Made by a program: the position numbers and the translations under genes | NCBI RefSeq assembly: GCF_000484635.1 | Contig: NZ_AXVM01000005.1 | Coordinates: 62,001 to 126,000 of the forward strand | Direction of reading: 5' to 3' | Source of the DNA: Comamonas badia DSM 17552 | Lineage (GTDB): Bacteria > Pseudomonadota > Gammaproteobacteria > Burkholderiales > Burkholderiaceae_C | Length of the DNA: 64,000 nt | In this document: positions 44,867 to 55,993 of the stretch, in pieces | Position numbering within the stretch: position 1 is the stretch's first letter | Layout of the letters: each line of letters opens with the position of its first letter | Notes under the pieces: generated by a model | The model's input: the letters and a program-made list of their open reading frames with translations, nothing else | Told to the model about the DNA's origin: nothing | Database searches by the model: none

Positions 44867-46041
44867 TTCTCTGGCTCTCCCAGTGGCTGCAGGGGCTCTC
44901 GCCCGATTTCAGTTTTCTGCGCGCGCTCCAGTACCTGACGCTGCGCGCGCTGCTGGCGGCGATGACGGCGCTGTTGATCGGCCTGGTGGCCGGCCCGCGC
45001 GTGATCGGCATGCTGGCCGCGCTCAAGATCGGCCAGCCCATACGCGGCTATGCGATGCAGTCGCACCTTTCCAAGAGCGGCACGCCGACCATGGGCGGGG
45101 TGCTGATCCTGATCGCGATCACGGTCTCCACGCTGCTGTGGTTCGATCTCTCCAACCGCTTCGTCTGGATCGTGCTGGCGGTGACGCTCTCCATGGGCGC
45201 GATCGGCTGGGTGGACGACTGGCGCAAGGTGGTCAACAAAGACCCCGAGGGCATGCGCTCGCGCGAGAAGTATTTCTGGCAATCGGTGATCGGCCTGATG
45301 GCGGCGCTGTACCTGGTGTTCTCGATCTCCGAGAACTCCAACGCGCGCGTGTTCGAGCTCTTCGTCACCTGGGTGCAATCGGGCTTCTCGCTCGATCTTC
45401 CGCCCAAGGCCGGGCTGCTCGTGCCCTTCTTCAAGGAAGTGAGCTACCCGCTCGGCGTGCTGGGCTTCGTCGTGATGACCTACCTGGTGATCGTCGGCAG
45501 CAGCAACGCGGTGAACCTGACCGATGGCCTGGATGGCCTGGCCATCATGCCGGTGATCATGGTCGGCTCGTCGCTGGGCATCTTTGCCTACGTGACGGGC
45601 AACGCGGTGTATGCCAAGTACCTGCTGTTCCCGCATATCCCCGGTTCGGGCGAGCTGCTGGTGTTCTGCGCCGCGATGGCGGGGGCGGGCCTGGCCTTTC
45701 TCTGGTTCAACACCCACCCGGCGCAGATCTTCATGGGCGACGTGGGCGCGCTGGCGCTGGGCGGCGCGCTGGGCACGATCGCGGTCATCGTGCGCCAGGA
45801 AATCGTGCTGGCGATCATGGGCGGCATCTTCGTCGTCGAGGCGATCTCGGTGATGGCGCAGGTGCTCTGGTTCAAATACACCAAGCGCCGCTACGGCGAG
45901 GGACGGCGCATCCTGAAGATGGCGCCGCTGCACCACCATTTCGAAAAGAGCGGCTGGAAGGAGACGCAGGTCGTCGTGCGCTTCTGGATCATCACCATGC
46001 TGCTGTGCCTCGTGGGCCTGGCCACGCTGAAACTGCGATGA
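44863..46041 (+). CDS. mraY: Phospho-N-acetylmuramoyl-pentapeptide transferase MraY
   Basis: Forms lipid I in the inner membrane (392 aa, about ten membrane segments). [11 protein letters not shown] near residue 70, [14 protein letters not shown] near 118 (Asp-rich catalytic loop), [13 protein letters not shown] near 216, and [15 protein letters not shown] near 347 are universal MraY motifs. ATGA overlap with murEF and with murD. Confidence 0.97.
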   Translation: MILWLSQWLQGLSPDFSFLRALQYLTLRALLAAMTALLIGLVAGPRVIGMLAALKIGQPIRGYAMQSHLSKSGTPTMGGVLILIAITVSTLLWFDLSNRFVWIVLAVTLSMGAIGWVDDWRKVVNKDPEGMRSREKYFWQSVIGLMAALYLVFSISENSNARVFELFVTWVQSGFSLDLPPKAGLLVPFFKEVSYPLGVLGFVVMTYLVIVGSSNAVNLTDGLDGLAIMPVIMVGSSLGIFAYVTGNAVYAKYLLFPHIPGSGELLVFCAAMAGAGLAFLWFNTHPAQIFMGDVGALALGGALGTIAVIVRQEIVLAIMGGIFVVEAISVMAQVLWFKYTKRRYGEGRRILKMAPLHHHFEKSGWKETQVVVRFWIITMLLCLVGLATLKLR

Positions 46042-47765
46042 GCGACACGCCCCACACCCCCATCGCCCCCATTGCTCCGACGCCCGAGGGCGCGCCCAGC
46101 AAGGCCGCCGAGGCGGCGGAGTTCGTCGCGCGCCTGTTTGCCGAGGTGCATGCGCAGGACGAAGGCGCCGCCGAGCCCACGCCGCTGGCGCCCACCGAGG
46201 AGGCGCCCGCCCCGCTTGCCGCCGCACCAGCGATTGCCGTGGGCGGCGACTGGAAGCCGCTGGCAGGCCAGCGCGTGCTGGTGCTGGGCCTGGGCGATTC
46301 GGGCCTAGCGATGGCGCGCTGGTGCGCGCTGCGCGGCGCCGAAGTCACCGTGGCCGATACGCGCGAGGCGCCGCCGCACTTGGCCGAGCTGCGCGCCGAA
46401 TGGCCGCAGGCGGCGTTTGTCGCGGGGCCGTTCACCGCCGCGCTGGCGCAGGGGCAGACGGTGGTGGCGCGCTCGCCCGGTCTGCCGCCGGCCTTGATTG
46501 CTCCTGTTATGGAAGCTGCCAGCGCATGTGGAGCAAAGGTTCATGGCGAATTAGGCTTGTATTCCCAGGCGTTGAATGCACTGCGCCGCGATTTCGGCTA
46601 TGCGCCCCAGGTGCTGGCCATCACCGGCACCAACGGCAAGACCACGGTCACTTCGCTCACCGGCCAGCTGGTGGCGCACGCCGGGCGCAGCGTGGCGGTG
46701 GCGGGCAACATCGGCCCGACGCTGCTCGGTACGCTGCAGCAGCATCTGCTGCAGCGCACGCTGCCCGAGATCTGGGTGCTGGAGCTCTCCAGCTTCCAGC
46801 TCGATGGCGTGGAGGGCTTCGAGCCCACCGCCGCCACGGTGCTCAACGTGACGCAAGACCACCTCGATTGGCACGGCAGCCTGCAGGCTTATGCCGCGGC
46901 CAAGGCGCGCATCTTCGGCAGCCAGGCGCTGATGGTGCTCAACCGCGAAGACCCGCGGGTGATGGACATGCTGCCGCCCGCGGTGCCGGTGCGGCTGCAG
47001 AAGCCGCGCCAGCGCCCGCACCTCACCTTTGGCGGTGATTCTCCACGTGCGCCCGGCGACTACGGCATCGAACAGGTGGGCGGCATGGCCTGGCTGGTGC
47101 GGGCGCTCGAATCCGACGATGCGGGGCGGCGCGGCGCTGCCGCCGCGCCTGAGCTGCACTTGCAGCGCCTGATGCCGGTCGATGCGCTGCGCATCCGTGG
47201 CCGCCACAACGCCACCAACGCGCTGGCCGCGCTGGCGCTGGCGCGCGCGGCGGGATGTTCCATCGCGTCGATGCTGCACGCGCTGCGCGAATACCGCGGC
47301 GAGCCGCACCGCGTGGAGTCCGTCGCGCTGATCGATGGCGTCGAGTATTTCGACGACAGCAAGGGCACCAATGTGGGTGCGACGGTGGCGGCGCTGGCGG
47401 GTCTGGGCGCGGGCCAGCGCATCGTGGTGATCCTGGGCGGCGACGGCAAGGGGCAGGACTTTTCGCCGCTGGCAGGGCCGGTGGCGCGCCATGGGCGTGC
47501 CGTGGTGCTGATCGGGCGCGATGCGCCGCTGATCCGCGCGGCGCTGGCGGGTACGCATGTGCCGCTCATGGATGCGGCAACGCTGGCGCAGGCCGTGGAG
47601 CAGGCCAGCGCGGCGGCGCACCAGGGCGACGCGGTGCTGCTTTCCCCTGCCTGCGCGAGCCTGGACATGTTCGACAACTACCAGCACCGCGCGCGGGTCT
47701 TCGTCGATGCGGTGCACGCGCTGGCCGAATCGCGCGGGCAGTCGCTGGCGGGAGGGAGCGCATGA
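46038..47765 (+). CDS. murD: UDP-N-acetylmuramoylalanine-D-glutamate ligase MurD, with N-terminal extension
   Basis: 575 aa against about 440 in E. coli. The first 75 residues (Pro/Ala/Glu-rich, [15 protein letters not shown]) form an extension without similarity to MurD; the Rossmann domain begins at [15 protein letters not shown] near 78. P-loop [11 protein letters not shown] near 195, [10 protein letters not shown] near 248, QDHLDWHGS near 274, and the C-terminal [11 protein letters not shown] near 439. A repeat-like segment (46494-46535) lies in frame before the P-loop. Cytoplasmic; adds D-Glu to the muramyl precursor. Confidence 0.95.
   Translation: MSDTPHTPIAPIAPTPEGAPSKAAEAAEFVARLFAEVHAQDEGAAEPTPLAPTEEAPAPLAAAPAIAVGGDWKPLAGQRVLVLGLGDSGLAMARWCALRGAEVTVADTREAPPHLAELRAEWPQAAFVAGPFTAALAQGQTVVARSPGLPPALIAPVMEAASACGAKVHGELGLYSQALNALRRDFGYAPQVLAITGTNGKTTVTSLTGQLVAHAGRSVAVAGNIGPTLLGTLQQHLLQRTLPEIWVLELSSFQLDGVEGFEPTAATVLNVTQDHLDWHGSLQAYAAAKARIFGSQALMVLNREDPRVMDMLPPAVPVRLQKPRQRPHLTFGGDSPRAPGDYGIEQVGGMAWLVRALESDDAGRRGAAAAPELHLQRLMPVDALRIRGRHNATNALAALALARAAGCSIASMLHALREYRGEPHRVESVALIDGVEYFDDSKGTNVGATVAALAGLGAGQRIVVILGGDGKGQDFSPLAGPVARHGRAVVLIGRDAPLIRAALAGTHVPLMDAATLAQAVEQASAAAHQGDAVLLSPACASLDMFDNYQHRARVFVDAVHALAESRGQSLAGGSA
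46494..46535 (+). repeat. Repeat-like segment inside murD
   Basis: TTGATTGCTCC-N9-AGCTGCCAGCGCA matches the segment at the murC end (ATTGCTCC-N9-AGCTGCCAGCGCA, 51477-51510) with the same spacing. It is AT-richer than its surroundings and encodes part of [13 protein letters not shown]. Confidence 0.5.
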
Positions 47766-49033
47766 GCACCACCGTCAAGCCCGGCCTGCTGCAGCGCCTC
47801 TTCGGCGGCGGGCGCAAGGAGCAGGCCGAAAGCGTGGACCGCCTGCCCGTGCGCATCGGCGGCATGGAGCTGCGGCGCACGGCCGCGGTGCCGGCGCGCG
47901 TGCTCGGCTTTGACCAGTCGCTGCTGTGGGTGGTGGTGCTGCTGCTGGCGTTCAGCGTGGTGATGGTCTATTCCGCGTCGATTGCGATGCAGGACAACCC
48001 GCGCTTCGGCCACATCACCGCCACCACCTTCGTCGTGCGCCACGTCGCCGCGATTGCCGTCGGCTTCGTCGCCGCGCTGCTGGCCTTCCAGATTCCGATG
48101 GATACCTGGGAGCGTACGGCGCCCTGGCTGTTCATCGCCTCCATCGTGCTGCTGGTCGTGGTGCTGATTCCGCATGTGGGCACGGTGGTCAACGGCGCGC
48201 GGCGCTGGCTGAGCCTGGGACTGATGAACTTCCAGCCTTCGGAACTCGCCAAGTTCGCGGTGCTGATCTACGCCGCCGGCTACATGGTGCGGCGCCTGGA
48301 GGTGAAGGAGCGGTTCTTCCGCGCGGTGCTGCCCATGGCGGCGGCGGTCGCCATCGTCGGCGGCCTGCTGCTGGCCGAGCCCGACATGGGGGCCTTCATG
48401 GTGATCGCGGTGATCGCCATGGGCATCCTGTTCCTGGGCGGGGTGAACGCGCGCATGTTCTTCCTGATCGCGCTCATTCTGGTGGCGGCGTTCGCGCTGA
48501 TGATCTGGACCTCGCCCTGGCGGCGCGAGCGGATTTTCGCCTACCTCGACCCGTTCAGCGAGGACCACGCGCTGGGCAAGGGCTACCAGCTCTCGCACGC
48601 GCTGATCGCGATCGGGCGGGGGGAAATCTTCGGCGTCGGGCTCGGCGGCAGCGTGGAAAAACTCAACTGGCTGCCCGAGGCGCATACGGACTTCCTGCTG
48701 GCGGTGATCGGCGAGGAATTCGGCCTCATCGGCGTGCTCACGCTGATCGTCGCCTTCCTCTGGCTGACGCGCCGCATCATGCTGATCGGCCGCCAGGCGA
48801 TCGCGCTCGACCGCGTGTTCTCCGGCCTCGTCGCCGAGGGCGTGGCGGTGTGGGTGGGTTTTCAGGCGTTCATCAACGTCGGCGTGAACCTGGGCGCGCT
48901 GCCGACCAAGGGGCTGACCCTGCCTCTCATGAGTTATGGCGGCTCGGCCATTCTGATGAATCTGGTGGCGCTGGCGGTGGTGCTGAGGGTGGATTACGAG
49001 AACAAGCTATTGATGCGCGGGGGGCGCGTATGA
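47762..49033 (+). CDS. ftsW: Septal peptidoglycan glycosyltransferase FtsW
   Basis: SEDS-family polymerase (423 aa) with about ten membrane segments and a 50-residue cytoplasmic start. [10 protein letters not shown] near residue 62, [21 protein letters not shown] near 142, [22 protein letters not shown] near 270, and the C-terminal [16 protein letters not shown] near 379 are diagnostic. ATGA overlaps with murD and murG. Confidence 0.96.
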   Translation: MSTTVKPGLLQRLFGGGRKEQAESVDRLPVRIGGMELRRTAAVPARVLGFDQSLLWVVVLLLAFSVVMVYSASIAMQDNPRFGHITATTFVVRHVAAIAVGFVAALLAFQIPMDTWERTAPWLFIASIVLLVVVLIPHVGTVVNGARRWLSLGLMNFQPSELAKFAVLIYAAGYMVRRLEVKERFFRAVLPMAAAVAIVGGLLLAEPDMGAFMVIAVIAMGILFLGGVNARMFFLIALILVAAFALMIWTSPWRRERIFAYLDPFSEDHALGKGYQLSHALIAIGRGEIFGVGLGGSVEKLNWLPEAHTDFLLAVIGEEFGLIGVLTLIVAFLWLTRRIMLIGRQAIALDRVFSGLVAEGVAVWVGFQAFINVGVNLGALPTKGLTLPLMSYGGSAILMNLVALAVVLRVDYENKLLMRGGRV

Positions 49034-50097
49034 GCACGCGGAAGACTGCCCTCATCATGGCCGGCGGCACCGGCGGCCATATCTTCCCGGGCCTGGCGCT
49101 GGCGCAGGAGCTGCGCGCGCGCGGCTGGGCGGTGCACTGGCTGGGCACGCCCGGCAGCATGGAAGCGCGCATCGTGCCGGCCGAGGGTTTTGCGCTGGAA
49201 ACCATTGATTTCTCCGGCGTGCGCGGCAAGGGGCCGATCACGCTGGCGCTGCTGCCGCTGCGCTTGCTGCGCGCGTTCTGGCAGGCGCTGGCCGTGGTGC
49301 GGCGCGTCAGGCCCGACGTGGCCGTGGGCTTGGGTGGGTACGTGACCTTTCCCGGCGGCATGATGGCGGTGCTGGCAGGCAAGCCGCTGGTGCTGCATGA
49401 GCAGAATTCGGTGGCGGGCCTGGCGAACAGGGTGCTCGCGGGCATTGCCGACCGCATCTTCACGGCCTTTCCCGGCGTGCTGAAAAAGGGCCAGTGGGTG
49501 GGCAACCCGCTGCGCGCGGCATTCACGCAGCAACCCGCCCCCGAGGCGCGTTTTGCCGGTCGCGGCGGCCCGCTGAGGCTGCTCGTGGTGGGCGGCAGCC
49601 TGGGCGCACGCGCGCTCAATGAAGTGGTGCCGCAGGCGCTGGCGCTGATTCCCGAGGCACGGCGCCCCGCCGTCACGCACCAGAGCGGTGAAAAGCAGCT
49701 TGAGCAGTTGCGCGCCAGTTACGCGGCGGCGGGCGTGCAGGGCGAATTGCTGCCTTTCATCACCGACATGGCGCGGGCCTGCGCCGAGGCGGATGTCGTC
49801 ATCTGCCGCTCCGGTGCGAGCACGGTGACGGAGCTCGCGGCGGTGGGCTGCGCCGCGCTGTTCGTGCCCTTTCCGTTCGCGGTGGACGACCACCAGACGG
49901 CGAACGCCCGCTTTCTGGTGGATGCCGGCGGGGGCTGGCTGGTGCAGCAGGCCGACCTCACGCCGCAAGGCCTGGCGGCCATGATTGAAAAATGGGAGCG
50001 TCCGGCGCTGTTGCAACATGCCCTGGCAGCCAAAAAGATGCAGAAAACACAGGCCACCCGCGAAGTGGCGGCCGCGTGCGAGGAGCTGGCGGCATGA
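49030..50097 (+). CDS. murG: UDP-GlcNAc-lipid I N-acetylglucosaminyltransferase MurG
   Basis: 355 aa GT-B transferase making lipid II on the inner face of the membrane. [14 protein letters not shown] near residue 12, [12 protein letters not shown] near 98, [12 protein letters not shown] near 125, [13 protein letters not shown] near 187, and the donor-site [13 protein letters not shown] near 263. The last 30 residues are Lys-rich (AAKKMQKTQ). Overlaps ftsW and murC by 4 bases. Confidence 0.96.
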   Translation: MSTRKTALIMAGGTGGHIFPGLALAQELRARGWAVHWLGTPGSMEARIVPAEGFALETIDFSGVRGKGPITLALLPLRLLRAFWQALAVVRRVRPDVAVGLGGYVTFPGGMMAVLAGKPLVLHEQNSVAGLANRVLAGIADRIFTAFPGVLKKGQWVGNPLRAAFTQQPAPEARFAGRGGPLRLLVVGGSLGARALNEVVPQALALIPEARRPAVTHQSGEKQLEQLRASYAAAGVQGELLPFITDMARACAEADVVICRSGASTVTELAAVGCAALFVPFPFAVDDHQTANARFLVDAGGGWLVQQADLTPQGLAAMIEKWERPALLQHALAAKKMQKTQATREVAAACEELAA

Positions 50098-51527
50098 AGC
50101 ACGTCATTCACCACATCCATTTTGTCGGCGTGGGTGGTTCGGGCATGTGCGGCATCGCCGAGGTGCTGCACAACCTGGGCTACACCATCTCCGGCTCGGA
50201 CCAGAGCGACAGCCCCGTGCTGCGCCGCCTGCAGTCCCTGGGCGTCGCCACTCATGTGGGCCATGCGGCCGAGCAGATCGCCGGCGCCGATGCCGTCGTG
50301 ACCTCGACCGCGGTGCATGAGGACAACCCCGAGGTGCTGGCGGCGCGTGCGCGCAAGATTCCGGTGGTGCCGCGCGCGGTGATGCTGGCCGAGCTCATGC
50401 GCCTGCGCCGAGGCATCGCGATCGCGGGCACCCACGGCAAGACGACGACGACGAGCCTGGTGGCCAGCGTGCTGGCCCAGGCGGGGCTCGATCCCACCTA
50501 TGTGATCGGCGGGCGCCTGAACAGCGCGGGCGTGAACGCCAGGCTTGGCAAGGGCGAGTACATGGTGGTGGAGGCCGATGAATCCGATGCCTCCTTCCTT
50601 AAGCTGCTGCCGGTGATGGCGGTGGTGACCAACATCGACGCCGACCACATGGACACCTATGGGCATGATTTCGGCCGGCTCAAGCAGGCGTTTGTCGATT
50701 TCCTGCACCGCATGCCGTTCTACGGCACCGCCATCCTGTGCGTGGATGATCCGGCCGTGCGCGAGATTGCCACGCGCCTGAACTGCCCCATCACGCGCTA
50801 CGGCCTGGGCGACGATGCCGAGGTGCGCGCCCTGGAGGTGCGCGCGGTGGGCACGCAGATGCACTTCACCGTGCAGCGGCGCAACGGCGTGACGTTGCCC
50901 GACCTGCAGGTGGTGCTGAACCTGGCGGGCGAGCACAACGTGCGCAATGCGCTCGCGGCCATCGCCGTGGCCACCGAGCTCAGCGTGCCCGACGCTGCCA
51001 TCCTGCAGGCGCTGGCCGGCTTTACCGGCGTGGGCCGGCGCTTCCAGAGCCACGGCGAGCTGCCGGCGCAGGATGGCGGGCGTTTCACGCTGATCGAGGA
51101 CTACGGCCACCACCCGGTGGAGATGGCGGCCACCATCGCCGCGGCGCGCGGCGCCTTTCCCGGGCGGCGCCTGGTGCTCGCCTTTCAGCCGCACCGCTAC
51201 ACGCGCACGCGCGACTGCTTCGAGGATTTCGTCCAGGTGCTGGGCCGCGCCGATGCGGTGCTGCTCACCGAGGTCTATGCCGCCGGCGAGGAGCCGATCG
51301 CCCTCGCCGATGGCCGGGCGCTGGCGCGCGCGCTGCGCGTCGCCGGCAGGGTGGAGCCGCTTTTCGTCGAGGATGTGAAAGAGCTGCCCCGGCAGATTGC
51401 ACAGTTCGCCCAGGGTGGCGACGTGGTGCTGTGCATGGGCGCGGGCTCGATCGGCGCGGCGGCGGTCAGGACGGCTGAATTGCTCCGAAATAATGAGCTG
51501 CCAGCGCAGGAAGGGCATGCGTCATGA
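50094..51527 (+). CDS. murC: UDP-N-acetylmuramate-L-alanine ligase MurC
   Basis: 477 aa cytoplasmic ligase, first amino-acid addition. [15 protein letters not shown] near residue 11, P-loop [12 protein letters not shown] near 115, [11 protein letters not shown] near 161, and the C-terminal DYGHHPVEM near 338 and FQPHRYTRT near 362. The final 15 residues ([16 protein letters not shown]) are encoded by repeat-like DNA. ATG 50094. Confidence 0.97.
   Translation: MKHVIHHIHFVGVGGSGMCGIAEVLHNLGYTISGSDQSDSPVLRRLQSLGVATHVGHAAEQIAGADAVVTSTAVHEDNPEVLAARARKIPVVPRAVMLAELMRLRRGIAIAGTHGKTTTTSLVASVLAQAGLDPTYVIGGRLNSAGVNARLGKGEYMVVEADESDASFLKLLPVMAVVTNIDADHMDTYGHDFGRLKQAFVDFLHRMPFYGTAILCVDDPAVREIATRLNCPITRYGLGDDAEVRALEVRAVGTQMHFTVQRRNGVTLPDLQVVLNLAGEHNVRNALAAIAVATELSVPDAAILQALAGFTGVGRRFQSHGELPAQDGGRFTLIEDYGHHPVEMAATIAAARGAFPGRRLVLAFQPHRYTRTRDCFEDFVQVLGRADAVLLTEVYAAGEEPIALADGRALARALRVAGRVEPLFVEDVKELPRQIAQFAQGGDVVLCMGAGSIGAAAVRTAELLRNNELPAQEGHAS
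51477..51510 (+). repeat. Repeat-like segment at the 3' end of murC
   Basis: GAATTGCTCCGAAATAATG followed by AGCTGCCAGCGCAGG shares its two blocks and spacing with the murD segment at 46494. It encodes the C-terminal tail of MurC just before the ddl start. Confidence 0.5.
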
Positions 51528-52504
51528 GCATTTTTGATCAAAAAATCGACGCGGCGCGGCTGGGCAAGGTGGCGGTGCTCATGGGTGGTGATTCGGCCGA
51601 GCGTGAGATCTCTCTCCTGTCGGGCAACGGGGTGCTCAAGGCGCTGCGCTCGCGCGGCGTCGATGCGCAGGGCTGGGATACGGGCGAACGGCCTCTGGCG
51701 CAGCTGGCGAGCGAAAAAATCGACCGCTGCTTCATCGCCCTGCACGGCCGCCACGGCGAGGATGGCACGGTGCAAGGCGCGCTGGAGCTGCTCGGCATTC
51801 CCTATACCGGGCCGGGCGTGATGGCGTCCGCCATCGCCATGGACAAGACCATGGCCAAGCGCATCTGGCGTTTCGAGGGCCTGCCCACGCCCGACTGGCG
51901 CCTGGTGACCTCCGCCGCGGGCGTGGCGCAGGCCTTTGCCGCGCTGGGCGCGCCGATGATCGTCAAGCCGGTGCGCGAGGGCTCGACGCTGGGGCTGACC
52001 AAGGTGCTGTCGGCGGACCAGTGCGCAGAGGCCTATCGCCTGGCCGCCAGCCATGACCCCGAGGTGCTGTGCGAGCAGTTCATCGATGGCGATGAAACCA
52101 CCTGCGCCCTGGTTGGCCAGGGGCAGGGTGCGCGGGCACTGCCGCTGATCCGCATCGTCGCGCCCCAGGGCAATTACGATTTTCAGAACAAGTATTTCAC
52201 CGATGTGGTGCGCTACGACTGCCCCAGCGGCCTGCCGGCCGAGGAGGAGGCGGCGATCCAGCAGCTCTCGCTGGCGGCCTACCGCACGCTGGCGTGCCGC
52301 GGCTGGGCGCGCACGGACATCATGGTGCGGGCCACCGATCGCAAGCCCTTCCTGCTCGAAATCAATACCTCGCCGGGCATGACGGGCCATTCGCTGGTGC
52401 CGATGGCCGCGCGCGCCTGCGGCGTGGCCTACGAAGACCTGTGCCTCGCGATCCTGGCGGGCGCCTCGCTCGATGCCTGGCAGGGCCGGGGAGGGCGGAC
52501 ATGA
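51524..52504 (+). CDS. ddl: D-alanine-D-alanine ligase
   Basis: 326 aa ATP-grasp ligase (DdlB type by position). [17 protein letters not shown] near residue 19, [15 protein letters not shown] near 72, [17 protein letters not shown] near 144, and the metal-binding [16 protein letters not shown] near 281. ATG overlaps the murC stop. Confidence 0.97.
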   Translation: MSIFDQKIDAARLGKVAVLMGGDSAEREISLLSGNGVLKALRSRGVDAQGWDTGERPLAQLASEKIDRCFIALHGRHGEDGTVQGALELLGIPYTGPGVMASAIAMDKTMAKRIWRFEGLPTPDWRLVTSAAGVAQAFAALGAPMIVKPVREGSTLGLTKVLSADQCAEAYRLAASHDPEVLCEQFIDGDETTCALVGQGQGARALPLIRIVAPQGNYDFQNKYFTDVVRYDCPSGLPAEEEAAIQQLSLAAYRTLACRGWARTDIMVRATDRKPFLLEINTSPGMTGHSLVPMAARACGVAYEDLCLAILAGASLDAWQGRGGRT

Positions 52505-53319
52505 GCGCCGCGGTGCCCCTGCCCATCGACGTGCGCCTCATGAACTGGACGGCCGCGGTGCTGCTGCTGGGCTGCATGGCCGCGTTCGTGCTGGCGCTGG
52601 GCCACTGGGCGGCGCGCCTGCCGCTGTTCGCGCTCACGCATGTCAGCGTGGATGGCGAGCTCTCGCGCGTGAACGCGCAGATCTTGCGGGCAGAGGTGGC
52701 GCCGTCGCTGACCGGCAATTTCTTCACCGCGGACCTGCAGGCGGTGCGCAAGGCGTTCGAGCAGGTGCCGTGGATCCAGAGCGTGCAGGTGCAGCGCGAG
52801 TTCCCGCACACCCTGCATGTGCGCGTGCGCCAGCAGCAGGCCGCGGCGTACTGGGGCGAGGCGGGCGGCGATACCTTGGTCAACCGCGAAGGGGAAGTGT
52901 TCCAGGCCGATGTCGGCAGCCTGGAGGACGAACACCTGGTGCGCCTGGAGGGCCCTGCGGGGGCTTCGGCGCGGATGCTGGCGATGTTCCACCGTCTGGC
53001 GCCCGCGCTGCAACCCCTGGGGCTGCCGCTCGAATCCTTGCTGCTGAGCGCGCATGGCAGCTGGCGCGCGGTGCTGGCGGGCGGTGCGGCCGTCGAGCTG
53101 GGGCAGGGAGAAGCCACGGACCTGCTGCAGCGCCTGCGCCGCCTGACCGGCACGCTGGCCCAGGTGGCGCAGCGCCAGGGCCGGCGCACCGACCAGCTCG
53201 AATACGCCGACCTGCGCTACGCCAACGGCTATGCCCTGCGGCTGAAGGGCGTCACCACCCTCGGCGGCGATGCGCCAGCGCCCGTGCGCCGCCCTGCACC
53301 CAAAAACCAACGAGGCTAG
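52501..53319 (+). CDS. ftsQ: Cell division protein FtsQ
   Basis: 272 aa bitopic protein: a cytoplasmic start, one membrane segment (about 15-37), a POTRA domain starting [20 protein letters not shown] near 42, then the FtsQ beta domain with [20 protein letters not shown] near 92. Last gene of the continuously overlapping block; ftsA follows after 10 bases. Confidence 0.94.
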   Translation: MSAAVPLPIDVRLMNWTAAVLLLGCMAAFVLALGHWAARLPLFALTHVSVDGELSRVNAQILRAEVAPSLTGNFFTADLQAVRKAFEQVPWIQSVQVQREFPHTLHVRVRQQQAAAYWGEAGGDTLVNREGEVFQADVGSLEDEHLVRLEGPAGASARMLAMFHRLAPALQPLGLPLESLLLSAHGSWRAVLAGGAAVELGQGEATDLLQRLRRLTGTLAQVAQRQGRRTDQLEYADLRYANGYALRLKGVTTLGGDAPAPVRRPAPKNQRG

Positions 53320-53329
53320 GACCAAACAG

Positions 53330-54559
53330 ATGCCAAGGGAAAGCAAAGACGTCATCGTGGGCCTGGACATCGGCACCGCCAAGGTGATGGTGGCCGTGGC
53401 CGAGGTGCTGGCCGACGGGCGGCTCAAGCTGGCGGGCCTGGGCGTGGCGCCGAGCAACGGGCTCAAGCGCGGCGCGGTGGTCAACATCGAGGCCACGGTG
53501 CACAGCATCCAGCAGGCGCTGAAAGAGGCCGAGCTGATCGCCGACTGCAAGATCCAGCGCGTCTACACCGGCATCACCGGAAACCACATCCGCGGGCTCA
53601 ATTCCAGCGGCATGGTGGCGATCAAGGACAAGGAAGTCAGCCAGGCCGACGTGGCGCGCGTGGTGGAAACCGCCAAGGCGGTGAACATCTCCAGCGACCA
53701 GCGCCTGCTGCTGGTGGAGCCGCAGGAATTCGTGATCGACGGCAACGAGGTCAAGGAGCCCATCGGCATGAGCGGCATCCGCCTGGAAGCCAAGGTGCAC
53801 ATCGTCACCGGCTCACAGGCGGCGGCCGAGAACATCATCAAGTGCGTGCGCCGCTGCGGCCTGGAGGTGGAGCAGCTGCTGCTGAACCCGCTGGCCAGCA
53901 GCCAGGCGGTGCTGACCGACGACGAGCGCGAGCTGGGCGTGGCGGTGGTCGACATCGGCGCCGGCACCACCGACATCGCCATCTTCACCGGCGGCGCGAT
54001 CCGCCACACGGCGGTGCTGCCGATCGCCGGCGACCTCATCACCAGCGACATCGCGATGGCGCTGCGCACGCCCACCAAGGATGCCGAGGACATCAAGGTC
54101 GAGCATGGCTGCGCCAAGCAGCTGCTGGCCGACCCCGAGGCGCAGGTCGAGGTGCCGGGCCTGGGCGACCGCGATCCGCGCGTGCTCACGCGCCAGGTGC
54201 TCGCCGGGGTGATCGAGCCGCGGGTGGAGGAAATTTTCCAGCTCGTGCAGCAGGTGATCCGCGAATCGGGCTACGAGGAGGTGCTCTCCTCGGGCATCGT
54301 GCTCACCGGCGGCTCCAGCGTCATGCCCGGCATGGTGGAGCTGGGCGAGGACATTTTTCTCAAGCCCGTGCGCCGCGGCCTGCCGCACTACGCCAGCGCG
54401 CTTGCCGACATGGTGGCGCAGCCGCGTGCCGCCACGGTGATGGGCCTGCTGGAAGAGGGGCGCATGGCGCACATGCGCGGCTTCAAAGTGGCGGCCAAGA
54501 ACGGCTCGATGAAGACCGCGTTCGGGCGCTTCAAGGATTTCATCGTGGGGAATTTCTGA
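53330..54559 (+). CDS. ftsA: Cell division protein FtsA
   Basis: 409 aa actin-like ATPase that tethers FtsZ to the membrane. VGLDIGTAKVMVAVAEV near residue 10, the 1C domain, VVDIGAGTTDIAIFTGG near 205, GIVLTGGSSVMPGM near 323, and a C-terminal amphipathic helix (FGRFKDFIVGNF) as membrane anchor. The 169-bp gap before ftsZ shows no further gene. Confidence 0.97.
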   Translation: MPRESKDVIVGLDIGTAKVMVAVAEVLADGRLKLAGLGVAPSNGLKRGAVVNIEATVHSIQQALKEAELIADCKIQRVYTGITGNHIRGLNSSGMVAIKDKEVSQADVARVVETAKAVNISSDQRLLLVEPQEFVIDGNEVKEPIGMSGIRLEAKVHIVTGSQAAAENIIKCVRRCGLEVEQLLLNPLASSQAVLTDDERELGVAVVDIGAGTTDIAIFTGGAIRHTAVLPIAGDLITSDIAMALRTPTKDAEDIKVEHGCAKQLLADPEAQVEVPGLGDRDPRVLTRQVLAGVIEPRVEEIFQLVQQVIRESGYEEVLSSGIVLTGGSSVMPGMVELGEDIFLKPVRRGLPHYASALADMVAQPRAATVMGLLEEGRMAHMRGFKVAAKNGSMKTAFGRFKDFIVGNF

Positions 54560-54728
54560 TGCGTCGCATTCTTCACCTGCCGCTGCGCAAGCGCCACTCG
54601 ATTCGTTCACGCCGGCGCAAGCGCGACCGATGGCGGTGCCGTGCCAAGCCGCCGCCCGACAGCCATTCAGGGTTTCCGTTTTTCACATCCGATTTCACCG
54701 TATTACCCATTTATCCAGGAGCAGACAC

Positions 54729-55940
54729 ATGGCCATCGAAATGATCGAAACCGAAGAATTCAACCAGGGCACGCAGATCAAGGTGATCGGCGTCGGCGGC
54801 GGCGGCGGCAATGCGGTCGAGCACATGATCGCGCGCAACGTGCAGGGCGTGCAATTCGTCTGCGCCAACACCGATTCGCAGGCCTTGCTGCGCAGCTCCG
54901 CGAACCAGACGGTGCAGCTGGGCAGCAACGGCCTGGGCGCGGGCAGCAAGCCCGAGAAGGCGCGCGAGGCGGCCGAGTCGGCCGAAGCGGAAATCCGCCA
55001 GGCGATTGCCGGCTCGCACATGCTGTTCATCACCGCCGGCATGGGCGGCGGCACCGGCACCGGTGCGGCGCCGGTGATTGCCAAGGTGGCCAAGGAGATG
55101 GGCATCCTGACCGTGGGCGTGGTCACCAAGCCCTTCGGCTGGGAAGGTTCGCGGCGCATGAAGAATGCCGACGAAGGCCTGGCCGAGCTCGAAGCCAACG
55201 TCGATTCGCTGATCGTGGTGCTCAACGAGAAACTGCTTGAAGTGCTGGGCGACGACATCACGCAGGAAGAAGCCTTCGCGCACGCCAACGACGTGCTCAA
55301 GAACGCCGTCGGCGGCATCGCCGAAATCATCAACGAGTACGGCCAGATCAACGTCGACTTCGAGGACGTGCGCACCGTGATGGGCGAGCCCGGCAAGGCC
55401 ATGATGGGCACGGCCACCGCCAGCGGGCCGGACCGCGCGCGCATCGCGGCCGAGCAGGCCATCGCCTGCCCGCTGCTCGAAGGCATAGACCTTTCGGGCG
55501 CGCGCGGCGTGCTGGTGCTGGTCACCGCGAGCAAGGGGAGCCTCAAGCTTTCCGAATCGCGCCTGGCGATGAACACCATCAACGCCTACGCCTCGCCGGA
55601 TGCGCATGTGATCTTCGGCGCGGCCTACGACGACAGCCTGGGCGACGAGATCCGCGTGACCGTGGTGGCCACCGGTCTCTGCAATGCGCAGACGCGGCGC
55701 CAGGCCATCCAGGTGGTGCAGGGCGGCCAGCGCACCGGGACGGACAACCTGCCCTTCGTGGCGACGCCCATGACCGGCGCGCTCGCCAACCCGGTGGCAC
55801 GCGGCGACTACACCAGCATGACGGTTCCCAGCGTGTGGCGCACCAACCGCTCGCAGGCTTCGGCGCGCGTGGATGCGATGTCCTCGGGCGGCATGGACGA
55901 GCTGGAGATTCCCGCGTTCCTGCGCAAGCAGGCGGACTGA
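54729..55940 (+). CDS. ftsZ: Cell division GTPase FtsZ
   Basis: 403 aa tubulin-like GTPase forming the Z ring. KVIGVGGGGGNAVEHMI near residue 18, the tubulin signature GGGTGTGAAP near 107, and the conserved C-terminal peptide ELEIPAFLRKQAD, which binds FtsA and other partners. Ribosome binding site AGGAG 8 bases before ATG. A separate promoter may exist in the ftsA-ftsZ gap. Confidence 0.98.
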   Translation: MAIEMIETEEFNQGTQIKVIGVGGGGGNAVEHMIARNVQGVQFVCANTDSQALLRSSANQTVQLGSNGLGAGSKPEKAREAAESAEAEIRQAIAGSHMLFITAGMGGGTGTGAAPVIAKVAKEMGILTVGVVTKPFGWEGSRRMKNADEGLAELEANVDSLIVVLNEKLLEVLGDDITQEEAFAHANDVLKNAVGGIAEIINEYGQINVDFEDVRTVMGEPGKAMMGTATASGPDRARIAAEQAIACPLLEGIDLSGARGVLVLVTASKGSLKLSESRLAMNTINAYASPDAHVIFGAAYDDSLGDEIRVTVVATGLCNAQTRRQAIQVVQGGQRTGTDNLPFVATPMTGALANPVARGDYTSMTVPSVWRTNRSQASARVDAMSSGGMDELEIPAFLRKQAD

Positions 55941-55993
55941 CGGGGGGCGTGGCGCGCGGTGCGCAACGCTCGGCGCACCACTAAAATCCCGCG

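Noticed and set aside
49984-50050. A/T-richer segment at the murG end considered as a repeat copy
   Set aside because: Only GGCAGCCAAAAA resembles the family; the alignment is too short to support it.
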